From assembly GCA_016801845.1 (NCBI GenBank), contig CM028914.1:17807272-17871271 (forward strand): 64,000 bases of DNA, written 5' to 3'. The stretch is from Polydactylus sextarius. Its lineage: Eukaryota; Chordata; Actinopteri; Polynemidae. The notes under the pieces were generated by a model. The model saw only the letters and a list, made by a program, of their open reading frames with translations, had not been told where the DNA came from and ran no database searches. This document shows, in pieces, positions 37,501 to 49,249 of this stretch (position 1 is its first letter; the number at the start of each line of letters is the position of its first letter). The translations under genes and the position numbers were made by a program.

Positions 37501-40500
37501 TGACCAAGTGAAGTTTTTAGATAAACAGACCTGAGGATCTAATTTTATCTGTGATGAAACTGAATCTAATCAGAATTTAATAAACTGATTTTTGTTGTGC
37601 AGTAAATTGTATAAATATGAACATTGTCCGTATATTCTCACTCCACTCGTTTAAATGCATTTTATAGAAAATACTATCAATATTGATCTAAATTTATTCC
37701 TAAATTTAAATTAATGTCAGAGTCCAGAATAATAAAGAAAAGTCTGGATTTGGGTCATTTTGATTAAATTTTTGAGGGTTTGGTTCCGTGACTGTAGATA
37801 CTGGTGTTTTGTTGTATAAAGCACTTTTCAGAATTTATCCCAGAAACTTACATTTCCTCTACGTTCAGTGAGTCAGCAACACTGTTGTTGAACATTATTG
37901 GTTGAATAGTAAACACATTTCCTTGTTCCGAAACTGTGGACTAAGGATTTATTTTTCTTGGCAGAAATGGTGAAATAACTGGTGTTTATCACTTTGAGCA
38001 CAGACCGACTCGTCTGTGATGTTCGTGCAGACAAAGACATTCGTCTGATATCTGCAGACAGATGATAGATTACAGTTAAATAGACATTATCCGTCTGTCA
38101 CACAATGTTAAAACAATACAAAGGGCAGCTTTATGGTTTGATTCATACAGAATAAGCATCAGATAACAACAGTATTGTACCTTTGATTTGTGTTGCCTTT
38201 TCTTCATTCAGTGATCTGAAGTGTAGAGTGTTTTAATATTTAATGCTCCTGGTTACACGTGGAAGCTGCAGGTGCCAGTAACTCTGTTGTCACAGGCCAT
38301 GAAGACCCAGAGAACGCAGCTGATGAGGCAGATGAGGGAGGACTCTGAGAAGTTCAGACACTGGAAGAGCAAGAAGGACAGAGAGGTGCTGCAGCTGAAG
38401 GAGAAGGTACATGAAGATCAGCTGCAGTCCTGACGCTGACTGACTTAGATTCTTTTGGCTCCATGAACATCATTTTTCCCTTTTTAACATTTTACAGGAT
38501 CGTAAGCGGCAGTATGAGCTGATGAAACTTGAAAGGGATTTCCAGAAACAGGCCAACGTTCTGCGGCGTAAAACTGAAGAGGTGAACTCTGATGATCTGT
38601 CCAACATATAAAATGACAAATACATACAGCATATTTTATTTTTCATGTGTCATCGATTTAATTGCAGACCTGAGTCATTTCACTGTGTCTCGGATCCAGT
38701 TAGAATCAAGTGTAAGTGGAAATTCTTTAAAGAAGCGTAATACTGAGTGTTTGTTCTTTCCTTCAGGCTGCAGCTGCAAACAAGCGGTTGAAAGACGCTC
38801 TACAGAAGAGAAGCGAGGTGGCAGACAAACGTAAAGATGCTCAGAGCAGAGGGATAGAAGGAGCTGCTGCAAGAGTTAAGGTTGTAAAGATCTGTTTCAC
38901 TAGAAGCCAAATTATTTATCGTTAAAAAAAGCGTCTTCCAGGTTGAGAAATTACAGAAAGAGCTGCAGATATGATGAAGCATGAAATACGTCTGCACTGT
39001 GGCTGGTTGTTTTACTGTTTCCTGGGCATATTGTACTAATATCATTTATTTATACTATCAGAATTGGCTTCTGAATGAGGTGGAGGTGATGGTGAGTATA
39101 GAGGAGGCCCGGCGCCACCTCAGTGATCTGCTTGACGACAGAAAGGTCTTGGCTCAAGAGATCACCCACCTCAAACAGCAGATCGAGTCTGGAGAGAGAC
39201 CTGCCCCTAAAATCAGGGTGAGCTGAAATATTTGTACTTTTACTCACACGAACTTAACAGAAAATGCACAAACGTAGAATAAATTAGACAGAGCTGAAAT
39301 GTGTGGTTCATGGTGTCTCCCCCGTCCAGCGTCGGACTCTGATCATCTCTGAGCTGGAGAGCCATGGGGCGCTGGAGACGCCTCTGACCAAACAGGTGGA
39401 GAACCTGGAGACAGAAATGGGTCTGAGGTGAGTCAGAGAAAGCTGCTCTGCTCCTTTGTTTTTAATCAGTATTAAAATAAAAAACAAATCCATACAGTGT
39501 CTGCCAAAGTCTGCTGTGTCACCACCAACTGGACAAAGTGGACGATACACTCACATAGTTTTATTTTATCAGAAACTACACATGCTGTGATTCTTTGAAA
39601 CTGCAGTGTTGTTTTTATCGCTTTTCATCAAATGTGGCTTGTGTTTGGAACAGGAACGCCCAGATAGCCGACCTGCAGCAGAAACTTCTCGTCGCAGACA
39701 GCGAGGGCCGTTTGAAGCAGCGACTCGATGGCATCACCAGCATCGTTGAAGCCAAGTGTGCCCTTAAAGTCTTGATGGCTGAGGTGACAAATTGTCCTTA
39801 ATACATAGTACTTTCATTACATCTGTATTCAATTACTTTACAGTAGATTCATTGTATGTCTGTCTACTTTATTATAAACCTTTATTCAGCTGGTGTCTGC
39901 CAAAACAGCCGGTGCTAAGCTGGAGAGTGAACTCAAACAGGAAAAGGGAAATTCACAGGATTTAAGGAAGATGATCGCTGATGAGAGAAATGTGATGTCA
40001 ACCATGGACATGGAGCATCAGCAGCAAATGGTGGAAATGGAGCAGAGGCATCAAGAGAAGGTGCTCGTGTCATTTTATAGACAATCATATTCACTAAATG
40101 TGTGATCGTGTATTCATACAGATATTTTTTTTTTGTACAGGTGCTTTACCTCCTTAACCAGCTACAGAACAAACCCATCAGTGGTGAAGCAGACAAAGAA
40201 AAACAGGAAGATGAGGAGACTCCAAAAGAGAAGGAGCTTCTCCAGCGCCTCAAAGTCCAGGTTGGTCTGGTTTCACGTTCAGTGTTTTTTTTTTTTTTTT
40301 TTTGAATCAGCCGTTGTCTCTGTATGAATAAATCGCGTATTTATTTGTAACTTCATTTCAGGAAGAAGAGCTTGAAAAGCTGCGAGAATTGAGCGAGCAG
40401 AACCAGAAGCTGGTGGAGCAGAACGAGCAGTACAGACAGGTATCTGAATAATTAACATATTTATTCATTTTAATTTTTTAACATGTCAAATTCGAAATGA

Positions 40501-43285
40501 TAAATGCCGTGTGTGTAACACAATAAGAGAGTGGATGCTGTTCAATAACTGAAAACAACTACTTGACCCTGCTTCTCATTAGTAACAATTTAATTGACCT
40601 TGTCTGTAGTCATGTAAAACAGAGCAGAACAGCACAGATTTGTCTTTTCATAAGCTGCGCTATCGGCTCAAACTCAACTATGTATTGTTTTTTTTTTTTT
40701 CCTCCATAGAAACTCTCATTGCTCCACTTGGCAAGCTCCAAGAAAATCCTCGTGCCTACGACCAACTCAAACAGTCCAGACGACTCGTTTGAGTACGTTC
40801 CTCCAAAGGTTAGTACACACACACGTTCTACCTGTGTTTTTTTTGTATCTTTTTTTTGTATCTTTGTGTCCAGAGTTTTCTTTTCCATCGTTATTATGAG
40901 TATTTTAGTCAAAGTTGTTGTGTTTGAACTCAGACGAGCCCTGCACCAACAATCAATGATTCTATTTGCATTATCCTCATTGGCGAGACTGTGAACTGTC
41001 AACCCTGAGGCTGGTGAAGAGTGAAGCTTTGCAAACACAAACGTCTGTGACTGACTGATGATAATGAAGTTACACTATTGGTTGACTGAATGTTGGAGTT
41101 TCTCTATTGGCTGTTGTTCTTTACAGTTACATAATCAGGGAGCTGTTAACTTTTTTTTTCAGATCTTTAGTGACTATTTTAAGACACCTAGCAACAAATC
41201 TATCGAGTTTTTTGTACAAACTTCAGCTACTTCGGTGGTAAATGGAATCGGTGTTGCATGCAGAGTCATGCAGGATTTCCTGTGTGCTAATTAATTAGAA
41301 TTTAACATTTAGCAACATTCGGTGACTTTCTGGTCAAAGTTTAACAACTTGAGAGCAGTTGAACAGTGGATTCAATGGTTTTCAACTGCGTCCAGTTTCA
41401 CACATGAGCTGTACATGGTCCTGTTTTTTCTAGTTGTGTTAATCTGATTAAATTTAAGTTCAAATTCCAAATGTGTATTTTTTTTTTTTTTCCTCTCCTT
41501 GTTTTCTCTGTGAACAAAAGCCTAAAGCAAGGCGCTTCACCACTGCCAAAGCACCGCTGAATGTGGCCATCAACATGGAGGAGCTGATGTCGCCCAGTGA
41601 GGATGAGAACGAGGAGGAAATGGACGAATGGCGTCCTGAGAAGGGACGCAGGAACTCAAAGAAGCCAAAAGCCACCGGGGTGAGTCTGGTGTTATGATTG
41701 AAACAGTCTTAAAACTGGTTATTTGTGTATTGTCCTCAGTAAAGCAGCGATGGCTTCCAAATGGCTTTAAGTAAAGGTTGTAAATAAACTTTTGGTGTGT
41801 TACATTGTTATTAAATAAGAGGATTTATGTACGTATATATTTTCCACAGTTGCTTTGGACAAAGCTGAGTAGTCCATGTTTTCTAAGGGTCGGGATGGTT
41901 TGTGTGTTGCAGTGTGCATGTAAAGGTCGCTGCGGTAACAAACAGTGCAGATGTCGCAAAGGAAAGATGACATGTGGCGAGAACTGCCAGTGCGATCACG
42001 AGAAGTGCCGAAACATGGACAACGCGGCGCCTGCAGAGGTAAGAATGAATTTCAGTTGCATCCAAAGAAAAAAAAAAACCTCACTCTGTTTGTGTGATGC
42101 ACTTATGGACTTTTGAGGGGAAAACAAACTCAACAGATCTAACCCTGCAGATGTTGTCAGACATCTCCTGCTGCTGTGAGCTCATTTAGCAATTAACAGT
42201 TTTCCACACTCTCTCTCTCTCTCTCTCTCTCTCCACATACTCACAGCTTGAGAATTCCACCAATATTTCATGCAACTTAATGTCACCTATAAGTTTTTCA
42301 TGTTTGATCAAAAGTCTGATACAAGCTGTTCTGAAACGACAAAAAAATGAACTGTAATTACTTTATTTTTTTGGTATTTTATTACCAAATCTGCAGATAT
42401 GCTTCTTCTGTTGAGTCAAATCTCTCACTGACAACAACTCTTTGATTTGCTTTGTTGAAGATATTAGGCTGGTTCATTTAAACAGAACAATAAGCATTGT
42501 TCTGTGTCGTGAACGTTTGTCTCGTTTCAGGATGTAAGTCAGACAGAAAGCGTCTCCAGAGATTCAGGGTCTCTTCAGGAGTCGGCATCCGTCAGCCCTG
42601 ACAACACCACATTCTTCAAGCCGCCATCTTGCACGCCCACAAAGAAGGTAAAGAGGCTCCTTGTGAGGACTCGACAGTATAAAAAGAGTATTCATCGCCC
42701 ATGTGGTGGCTTGGAGAACGACTGGCTGCAGGAGATACAGTGTTTCCTATACATCGACAAGACTATGGCGCCCTGTAGTAGTTTAAAATATGGGGCTGGT
42801 GATAATTGTCCTCCGCGTATTGTGGCATACTAATGCTAATGCACTGGAGCACATGACTAGCATTGCTCCTAGCGCAGTCTAGGAGCAATGCTTTACTCAA
42901 ACAACAGAATAGTCAGACCAGCTGAACAGTAACTCATTGTTTTATTTATCATCTTGACACTTTATTCTTCCTGCTTATTTACACAATCGCTACACATCTA
43001 CAACATTTCAAAACTGTTATGTTATTTTTAAATGTGTATTGTGACACGTACCATCTGGCCCACTCTGTAGACGTGATGCTGACGTACTGATGTGTGTCGT
43101 TTTAGGTGCTACAAGAAATTGGAGACATGGGACACGACGCTGCAGACCTGGTCGGTGACGAGGACGAGGACGACAACGAGGAAGACAGAACCACCGTCAG
43201 CTTCCTCAAGAAGAAGAAGCGAATCCTGACGAGTTTCCAGAACAGTTTTTTCTCGGGATGCACTCCAATTAGAGAGGAGTCTTAG
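31106..43285 (+). CDS. kif4a: Chromokinesin KIF4A (kinesin-4 family), complete
   Basis: Thirty coding exons reconstructed with consistent phases, encoding 1237 residues (human 1232). Start ATG is at 31106 and stop TAG at 43283-43285. The layout is an N-terminal motor (residues 1-359), a long coiled-coil stalk (about 360-1011) and a tail with a cysteine-rich domain. KIF4A is a plus-end-directed microtubule motor that binds chromosome arms, works with condensin in chromosome compaction, and is carried with PRC1 to the spindle midzone, where it stops microtubule growth before cytokinesis. Two donors are weak (gtcggt after 31831, gttgta after 38880), but the frame and the match to human require them. 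Exon lists are given in the three domain entries below. Nothing suggests a pseudogene. In fish the gene is usually called kif4. Confidence 0.97.
32632..33465 (-). mobile_element. Decayed Tc1-like transposon in kif4a intron 5
   Basis: Intron 5 (32365-33632) contains sequence whose word order matches the antisense of fish Tc1-family transposase genes: a stretch on a catalytic-region neighbour (GTCTTGAAGCCACTCCAGCA near 32860-32880), CTCAAGCTCTGCCAG near 32745, AAGGCCTGATTGGTGGAG near 33208, and GACTTCATGGCTTGG near 33435. It has many substitutions and gaps and no usable ORF, so it is an old inactive copy. Element ends were not located. The match is from my knowledge of the family, not a search. 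Confidence 0.65.
34683..40439 (+). other. kif4a: kif4a coiled-coil stalk exons (residues 360-1011)
   Basis: Exons 34683-34744, 34832-34964, 35113-35171, 35385-35490, 36236-36337, 36516-36698, 36940-37043, 37201-37345, 38296-38406, 38498-38581, 38767-38880, 39062-39217, 39330-39427, 39654-39783, 39890-40060, 40141-40260 and 40362-40439. The translation is rich in Glu, Lys, Gln and Leu with heptad-like spacing, interrupted by a Gly/Asp/Ala-rich linker (exon at 36236) and a segment around RPAPKIRRRTL. The basic runs RKRLQELEG and DRKRQYELMKLER are conserved with human. This region mediates dimerisation. Confidence 0.93.
35600..36185. mobile_element. Possible Tc1-like repeat in kif4a intron 12
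   Basis: Most of intron 12 (35491-36235) reads like a decayed interspersed repeat, with phrases such as GATTCTCCACCAGGCCTCCA and GACAGACAACTTGACCAAAA that I associate with dispersed fish elements. No ORF survives and ends were not found. The assignment is tentative. Confidence 0.3.
40710..43285 (+). other. kif4a: kif4a tail exons with cysteine-rich domain (residues 1012-1237)
   Basis: Exons 40710-40808, 41521-41679, 41913-42038, 42531-42647 and 43106-43285. The segment DDSFEYVPPK leads into a basic/acidic linker with MEELMSPSEDENEEEMDEW. Exon 41913-42038 then encodes the cysteine-rich domain with the pattern CxCxxxCxxxxCxCxxxxxxCxxxCxCxxxxC; in human KIF4A this domain is needed for chromosome binding and has been reported to hold an iron-sulphur cluster. 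The last exon has an Asp/Glu run, a KKKKR basic patch (possible nuclear localisation signal) and the conserved end SFFSGCTPIREES. Confidence 0.93.
42859..42892. repeat. Perfect 14-bp inverted repeat in a kif4a intron
   Basis: AGCATTGCTCCTAG (42859-42872), loop CGCAGT, then CTAGGAGCAATGCT (42879-42892). The arms are exact reverse complements. Too short for a typical miRNA precursor. Confidence 0.9.
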
Positions 43286-43712
43286 TCAAGACGGAGAGCG
43301 GAGCAGCTTTTTACGTTAGGTGTCCATTTGTGTTTAGTTGTGTTTTGTCCACGTTTCGTCTTCTTTTATATGTGACTGCACTGTTGTGTAATGTTACTTG
43401 AACGTAGCTGTTGATTTTAAAACACTTTCTGTAGAAGTTCATGAAGGACTGTGAATAGCAACGAATGGTTTACTGAATTCACAATGACATGATCTTGAGA
43501 CCTGTACCTAACTTTTACTTTAATGTAATTCATAATTTTTCCATAGAGTAAGACTAAAATTATTTTGCTAACATCTAAAATCAATAATTCACCAATTCAC
43601 ACTCACTATTTTTACAAGAGTATTGTTCCACATATAACACAACGTCCTGGGGGTTTTTCACTGTGTTTTTAGTATCAGAGCTGAATAAAGTCTTACATTT
43701 GAATCTTGTTTT
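43286..43712 (+). other. kif4a: kif4a 3' UTR and polyadenylation signal
   Basis: Follows the TAG. AATAAA at 43684-43689 lies about 400 bp downstream of the stop, and a genomic A run begins near 43711. This is the only good hexamer nearby. Confidence 0.75.
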
Positions 43713-44357
43713 AAAAAAAAAAAAAAAAAAAAACTTTTCTTTATTTTGTCTCACTCTCACTGTAGCACCTCAGTCGCGTATTAATGGAAAATAATTTATT
43801 TCAGTTGATAGTCTGTTAATTGTATGAATAGTGTTTTACGTTTCAGATTTATTGCTGGTTTTTAGCAACACTTAATCTTTAGTGGAAAGTGTTTACCAGC
43901 AGGGCTGTATCATTATTATTATTATGACTAATCTAAGTCTGTACATTTTGCCACAAACTGAGTCCCTCAAATTCCCATTGAAAGAGCAAAATAAACAGAA
44001 ATTCAGCACATCTTTTTATGTCTCCGTGCTCTAATATGATGCAGCATTTATTGTCTTGCTTTTAAATAATGAACCATCTGATGCAAATGCAGCTCTTCAT
44101 GTTAGGTTTCTTATCATTTCAAGAGGTTTTGTTCTCACTTGGTTTAAACAAAGTCTGAAGCTCAGTTTGCAGAGAGACCCTCTAGGTAGGATGACAAACA
44201 CGACAGGAGTTTTACGTTTTGTTAATTATTTATATATAGATATTAGTGCTGTCATTGTACTAAAATTCAAACTCGAAACTGATACCAAGGATAACGTTTG
44301 ATACACGGATGGTGAGGGGAGGTGGGGTCACAAAGTTACAAATAATAATTTTAAGAC

Positions 44358-44490
44358 CAGTGTTGGGCAAGTTATTTCCAAAATGTAATACACTACAAAT
44401 GACTAGTTAATGTTATTTCAAAGTAATTTGTTTTATTACAGTATTGGTCTCTAAATTGTAATGCGTTACATGACCCTGAATAAAATAACT
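44358..44490. mobile_element. Truncated hAT-like fish repeat
   Basis: Starts CAGTGTTGGGCAAGTTA and continues with AAAATGTAATACACTACA and TTGTAATGCGTTACA, a word set I associate with a very abundant hAT-type short element in fish. The opposite inverted repeat was not found, so this is a partial copy. Confidence 0.5.
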
Positions 44491-44875
44491 TTGGAAGCAG
44501 GACTTGGCTTGTAAAATGTGAAGATATTTTACTGCAGCTCCTTCGGTATCCATTGGAGGATGACGTAGCTTTTAAAGCTACAGTAGGCAAGTTTACCAAA
44601 TTCTGGGACTTAGCTGGAGAATAAAAATACAACATTCAGGTCCCTCTAAAACTGTCTTCTCGCTCTGATTGGTCAAACTCACCGGGAGCGGTGAGTGTTT
44701 GCAGATCTGATTACAGGCTGCAGGTGGAACCAGAGGAGCTGGATTTTTTTTTTTTTTTTTTTTATGCCAGCTTCATGTTCTACTAACACAATGACAGTTT
44801 CAGCAAATATGACTAAAAATGTTGTCTACTGAACCTGTTGCAGCCTGGCTGTGGCATCAAGCTCATAGACGGAGC

Positions 44876-45433
44876 TCAGTCTGTCAGAGATGCCAGACAG
44901 GAAGTTGTCAGAGGCGACATGAACGGGCGTCTATCAAGTGCCTCTGTACTACTGGACAGTTGTAATGTAATCCTCGCATCTTTGGAAGGATTCGGATCAT
45001 CGTGTGAGTCACTTGAGCCAAAATTGTCTGATTGCAAAAGAAAGTGAAGAACCTTGATATAAAACATCATCAGCTGTTTTATATCCAGTCTGAGCCTATT
45101 TTGTAGACACACATCTCAATCTAACGCATCTAAATCACGTTCACTGTTTTTTTCAGTGGCTGAAAACCCATTTACTGATCAATGATTTGTTTACCGCTCA
45201 GTGAGTGTGATGTTACAGATTCACAACACAAACAGTGTTGATGATGACTTACCTGCAGGAGGCTGATACCGTTTCTGATGACCGCCAGTGATCCAGAAAT
45301 GAAAGGTCTCGCTAGGTGTTGACATTTTCTGGCTTTCATGCCGTTCTTAAATTGGGAACAAAAGCTCTCCACCTGCTGCCATTTCAACTCGCTGCCAATT
45401 TCTCTCCCTAAACTCCCCAAACATTTTGACATG
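44876..45433 (-). pseudogene. Possible broken two-exon coding relic, minus strand
   Basis: On the minus strand, an open segment starting at an ATG near 45432 (MSKCLGSLGREIGSELKW onward) runs about 59 codons to LLQ|gtaagt at about 45256. A second open segment follows an excellent acceptor (CTTTCTTTTGCAATCAG) at about 45022 and stays open to a TGA at about 44876. The phases do not match in that second frame (0 versus 1), although a shorter in-phase reading exists. I do not recognise the product. It could be a decayed transposase, a pseudogene or coincidence. Confidence 0.22.
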
Positions 45434-46373
45434 ATCAACAGCAAAGGAAGCCGCTCTGCTCAAAGGACATTTTTTGGCGACGGTGGCTGCTTCCCATGCC
45501 AAACAAAAAGCAAAGACAAAGCAGTATTGTTGAGAACAGTTTGTTTATTGTTTTTTTTTTTTCCTTTTAGATTTAACAAAAACAAAAAAACAAGATCATT
45601 TGGACTTTAAAATAAACCGAAACAGAGAAAATATTTGACTAAAACAAGACACGCAGGCAAAGATGAATAAATGAGGACCATATTACAGACGCAAGCACAG
45701 GATGAGAGTGAATAAGCCTGCAGGAGACGAATCAGCACAAAAAACAGGCGCATTGAGTTAAAGAGGCCACAGATCTCATCAGGCCTGAAAGAAATAGGTT
45801 ACGAAGTCTCCCACCATGAATACTGAAAATATTAATTTTGTCAAAACAACAGCGTCACAGCTCCGACAGAGGGATGAAAAGTAAATTAAAGGTCGCTTGT
45901 TTTGATGAGAATCACTTGAGGAAACAGTTTTGTTTAGGGTTTTAGAAATAATGTGAGAAACAAAGAGAGGACGATGTTGAAATAAAATGCAGGAATTTGA
46001 ATTACAGACTTGAAAGGACACAGTTATTATTTGTTGTGATGGATCTCTGCTCTTATTCACATTCACATGTTAAAGTGTGGCTGCCTGCTGCTGCAGTAGG
46101 AGGCTCACTGAGGCCTGCTGCAGTCGCTGCAGTACAGGGTGGACACCAACAGAGGGCGGTAAAGGTCAGGACACCTCATTAAAGTCTCATTGAACATCCA
46201 TATAAACTTGAACTGAACCTCCGAATCACACACCATCCACTCTAGTTTGACAAATGTAAACTCTCATTGGTGTCTTGTTTGAGATTTTCTGTATTTTTTG
46301 ACAGTTTTATTAATTCTGTAACAGATGTGTTTACCTCCTGTAATCAGACTAGTTGCTTCAGTATCATGATTGA

Positions 46374-46377
<4 letters not shown>

Positions 46378-46406
<29 letters not shown>
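46378..46406. repeat. (AT)n microsatellite
   Basis: About 14 uninterrupted AT units between CATACAT and TTTAAAAAGCC. Confidence 0.9.
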
Positions 46407-46410
<4 letters not shown>

Positions 46411-49249
46411 AAAAGCCTGTAGATTCCCGTAACAGTGCCCAGACTGAGCGTGGCAGATGTTTGGAGTTGGTTCTGTGCCTCTGTTTACACTTTATGTTAT
46501 GTAAATATTCATCGCTGGATGTTTACAGATTGTGTGCTGCTAATGTTTGTTTATTGGTTTATCAGGCTTAACTATATCTATACCAGAAAACCGCTGCTTC
46601 TAATCTATTGTTTTATTAAGAATATTATATAAATCATTGTTAAAACTGATGTAACATAAATTGCTGTGTCAGTATTGGCATCTGCATTATAACCATCGAA
46701 AAGGTCAACGGTCAAAATGAACAAAACAAACCAAAACAAAAAAGAAGTCACACAAGTCAAAATATATAACTGAGTGTCAAATCATTTTAAATTAGATTAT
46801 GAAAGAAAATAGTTTATCGACATACCTCTATAAAACTAGCTAGCTACCACGCTGAACGTTAGCATTTTTTGCTATCAACCTTGCCAAAGCTGACTTGTCA
46901 TAAAACTTTCAGACACTGCAGGAAATGTTAATGATCAATATAAACTGCGCTTGTTCCTCCTGGAGAACGACACCACCAGTCTGTGGTACTTTTTAAAACA
47001 TTTTAGTTTCAAAACTTTTGCTTAGAAACACGTTTAGCCAGCTAGCGCTACACGCTACCGCCTGTGTCTTTGATTCAGTTAAGGACCACAGAGGCAATGA
47101 GCTAAATTAAAACTCAAATACAGTAAATACTAGAGTGAGATAAATTAAGTTTTGCATTTTGTGGACTGATTGAAGGATAAACTAAATGTGTACATTTCTG
47201 CTTTACTATTTAAACAGTATCATAAATTTGTAGCAATGTTATTCAGTCTTTTTTTTGCCAGGTTTTGTCAGTTCAAGCCTCCTTACAGCTCTCATTGAGC
47301 ACCTCAGCTGTAAAAAGATAAACGTTGTTCTGCAGACTAAATACTGATGAACAGAAACTGTGTGAATCCAAAATGGGACCTTATGAACAACAGATATTTC
47401 ATAGTCCGTGAAACTAAGGTTTTGTTCTACAACATTAAATCAGGTCTGGACATGAAAATATGAAGAAAGTGTGAATGAATTCCTCAGACATGTTCTCTTC
47501 TTGATTTCTCTTGACAAAAACTGGATGAACAAAATTTTTGTTCTTTATCTGAGAGAGATTAGTCATCAGGAGAAAGTTGTTGGAGGGTAGTATCGAGGTG
47601 GAAAAGTGGAAATCTTTTTATTATCATGTGTTGGACACAGCCATTTAAAAGCTTAAATATAAGTAGACATCATTAGAAGATACAAAACAAAATTAAGGTA
47701 GTGGAAAGTTAATAAATTGGACTTGAAAGAACATCGTCTGGCCTAATGAGTCAATCATTACTGAACCGAGATCATCGTGCGAGGCGACACATCAACCTGA
47801 GCTGAGACTCGAGGACTACATGTGACCTTGTGGATGAGATAAATTCATGCTCAGCAGATTGATGTGTCGTTATCTGATCTAAATTGTGGCTGAAATGATT
47901 ATGACCTTAGGCACCGTCTTAAGAAACGAGGTATGACTTTATCTGCTCGGCAGATTAATACTGCGCATATATTCTGTCTCCCTCACTGTCGGAGACAGTG
48001 GACTCTGCACTCAGGCAATCCCTTGAAGGTCTGAGATAAGATAGCCAAGGTGCATGAATAAAAGAGGAGGGGCAACGTATAAAAATGCTATCACTTGGAT
48101 GGAAAATGTCTCGATTTGCTACATTTTATTACACGGTGAAGACATTAAAACAGCAAGGAAACATCTACATGAGAAAAGCTCTGAGAAGTTCTCATAGGTT
48201 TTCTGTTTCATTATGAATCTGTGATATGACTCAAGAGACTTTTGCCCCGTTAGATCAGCAGATAGCTTTGTTTTTCCTTTCCTCTGACAAACCAAAGAAT
48301 ATAGATATGTATTTAATATTCAAGCGGAGATGAGTCAGCTGCAGAAATATGAGGTATATGTTATATAAGATGCATAATAACGATAATAATGAGGATGGTC
48401 AGAGGCGGGAGCGTTTTAAAAAACAATGGAAAACAGTAAACTTTAATGTTGAAGTGCAGCAGTTTACAACCAGAGTGTGATGTCACGTGTCATGTGCTTC
48501 TTTTATTGTCGGTGTAAAACAGTTTCTGTTTATCGTTCAGGGTCGTTTAGCACCTCATCAATTCTTCTGTGTACTTGCAATGATTACTATTTGTTACATT
48601 ATTAATAGTTTCTATATGCATCAAAGTGCACGCTGTGCCCTCCTCCTCCTCCTCCTCCCCCACCGCCAATCTTTAACACGCCATTCAATCAGCCTTTTAT
48701 TGTGCTGTCGTTGGCTCTCGCTCTGTGACTACAGTCCACGGTCTCTCACTTCCTCTTGAGGCGATTGCTTCACACCTCCCAGCCTCATATCTGCTTATTC
48801 CCATAATAGGTGTGTGCATGTATAGTTAATGCAAAGTAAAGATGAATGCCTCAGAAAGCGTAGCCTTGTCATGACTGCTCATGTTGAATTTGCAACTATA
48901 AACTAAAATAAAATTGAAAAAAAAAAAAAAAAGCAGAGGGAGTTTTTTTTTTTATGGTTGATCTCTATGGTGGTTCAAGGGAATTTATTTTACAATATAC
49001 TGATGTATAAAAGTCTTGTGAAATATGAAATAAATGACACTGAGATCAAAGTCTTTCAAGTTGCAGGTAAAACTCAAAGTGGAACACATCCCTCAGTGGG
49101 TGCGTTGGTTTATTTTCTGCAGGCCTGAATACATATTTGGAGCTGGGGACAAAGGAGATGTGCTTGTCGGCAGCCCTACCCTCAGTGTTGGTCAGTGTGG
49201 AATCAGGATGTTGGACTGAGGGGCAGGGCGCTGGGCCTGTTAAATATTG

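Larger units (their letters stand above)
43733..49240. other. Intergenic downstream of kif4a, repeat fragments only
   Basis: Contains a hAT-like fragment (44358-44490), a possible broken coding relic (44876-45433) and an (AT)n microsatellite at 46378-46406. Otherwise it is AT-rich DNA without a recognised gene. The 65-codon ORF at 46435-46632 looks like chance. Confidence 0.55.

Noticed and set aside
43710..43732. A run after the kif4a poly(A) signal, considered as a retrocopy tail
   Set aside because: kif4a here has 30 exons with proper introns, so it is not a retrocopy; the A run is ordinary homopolymer.
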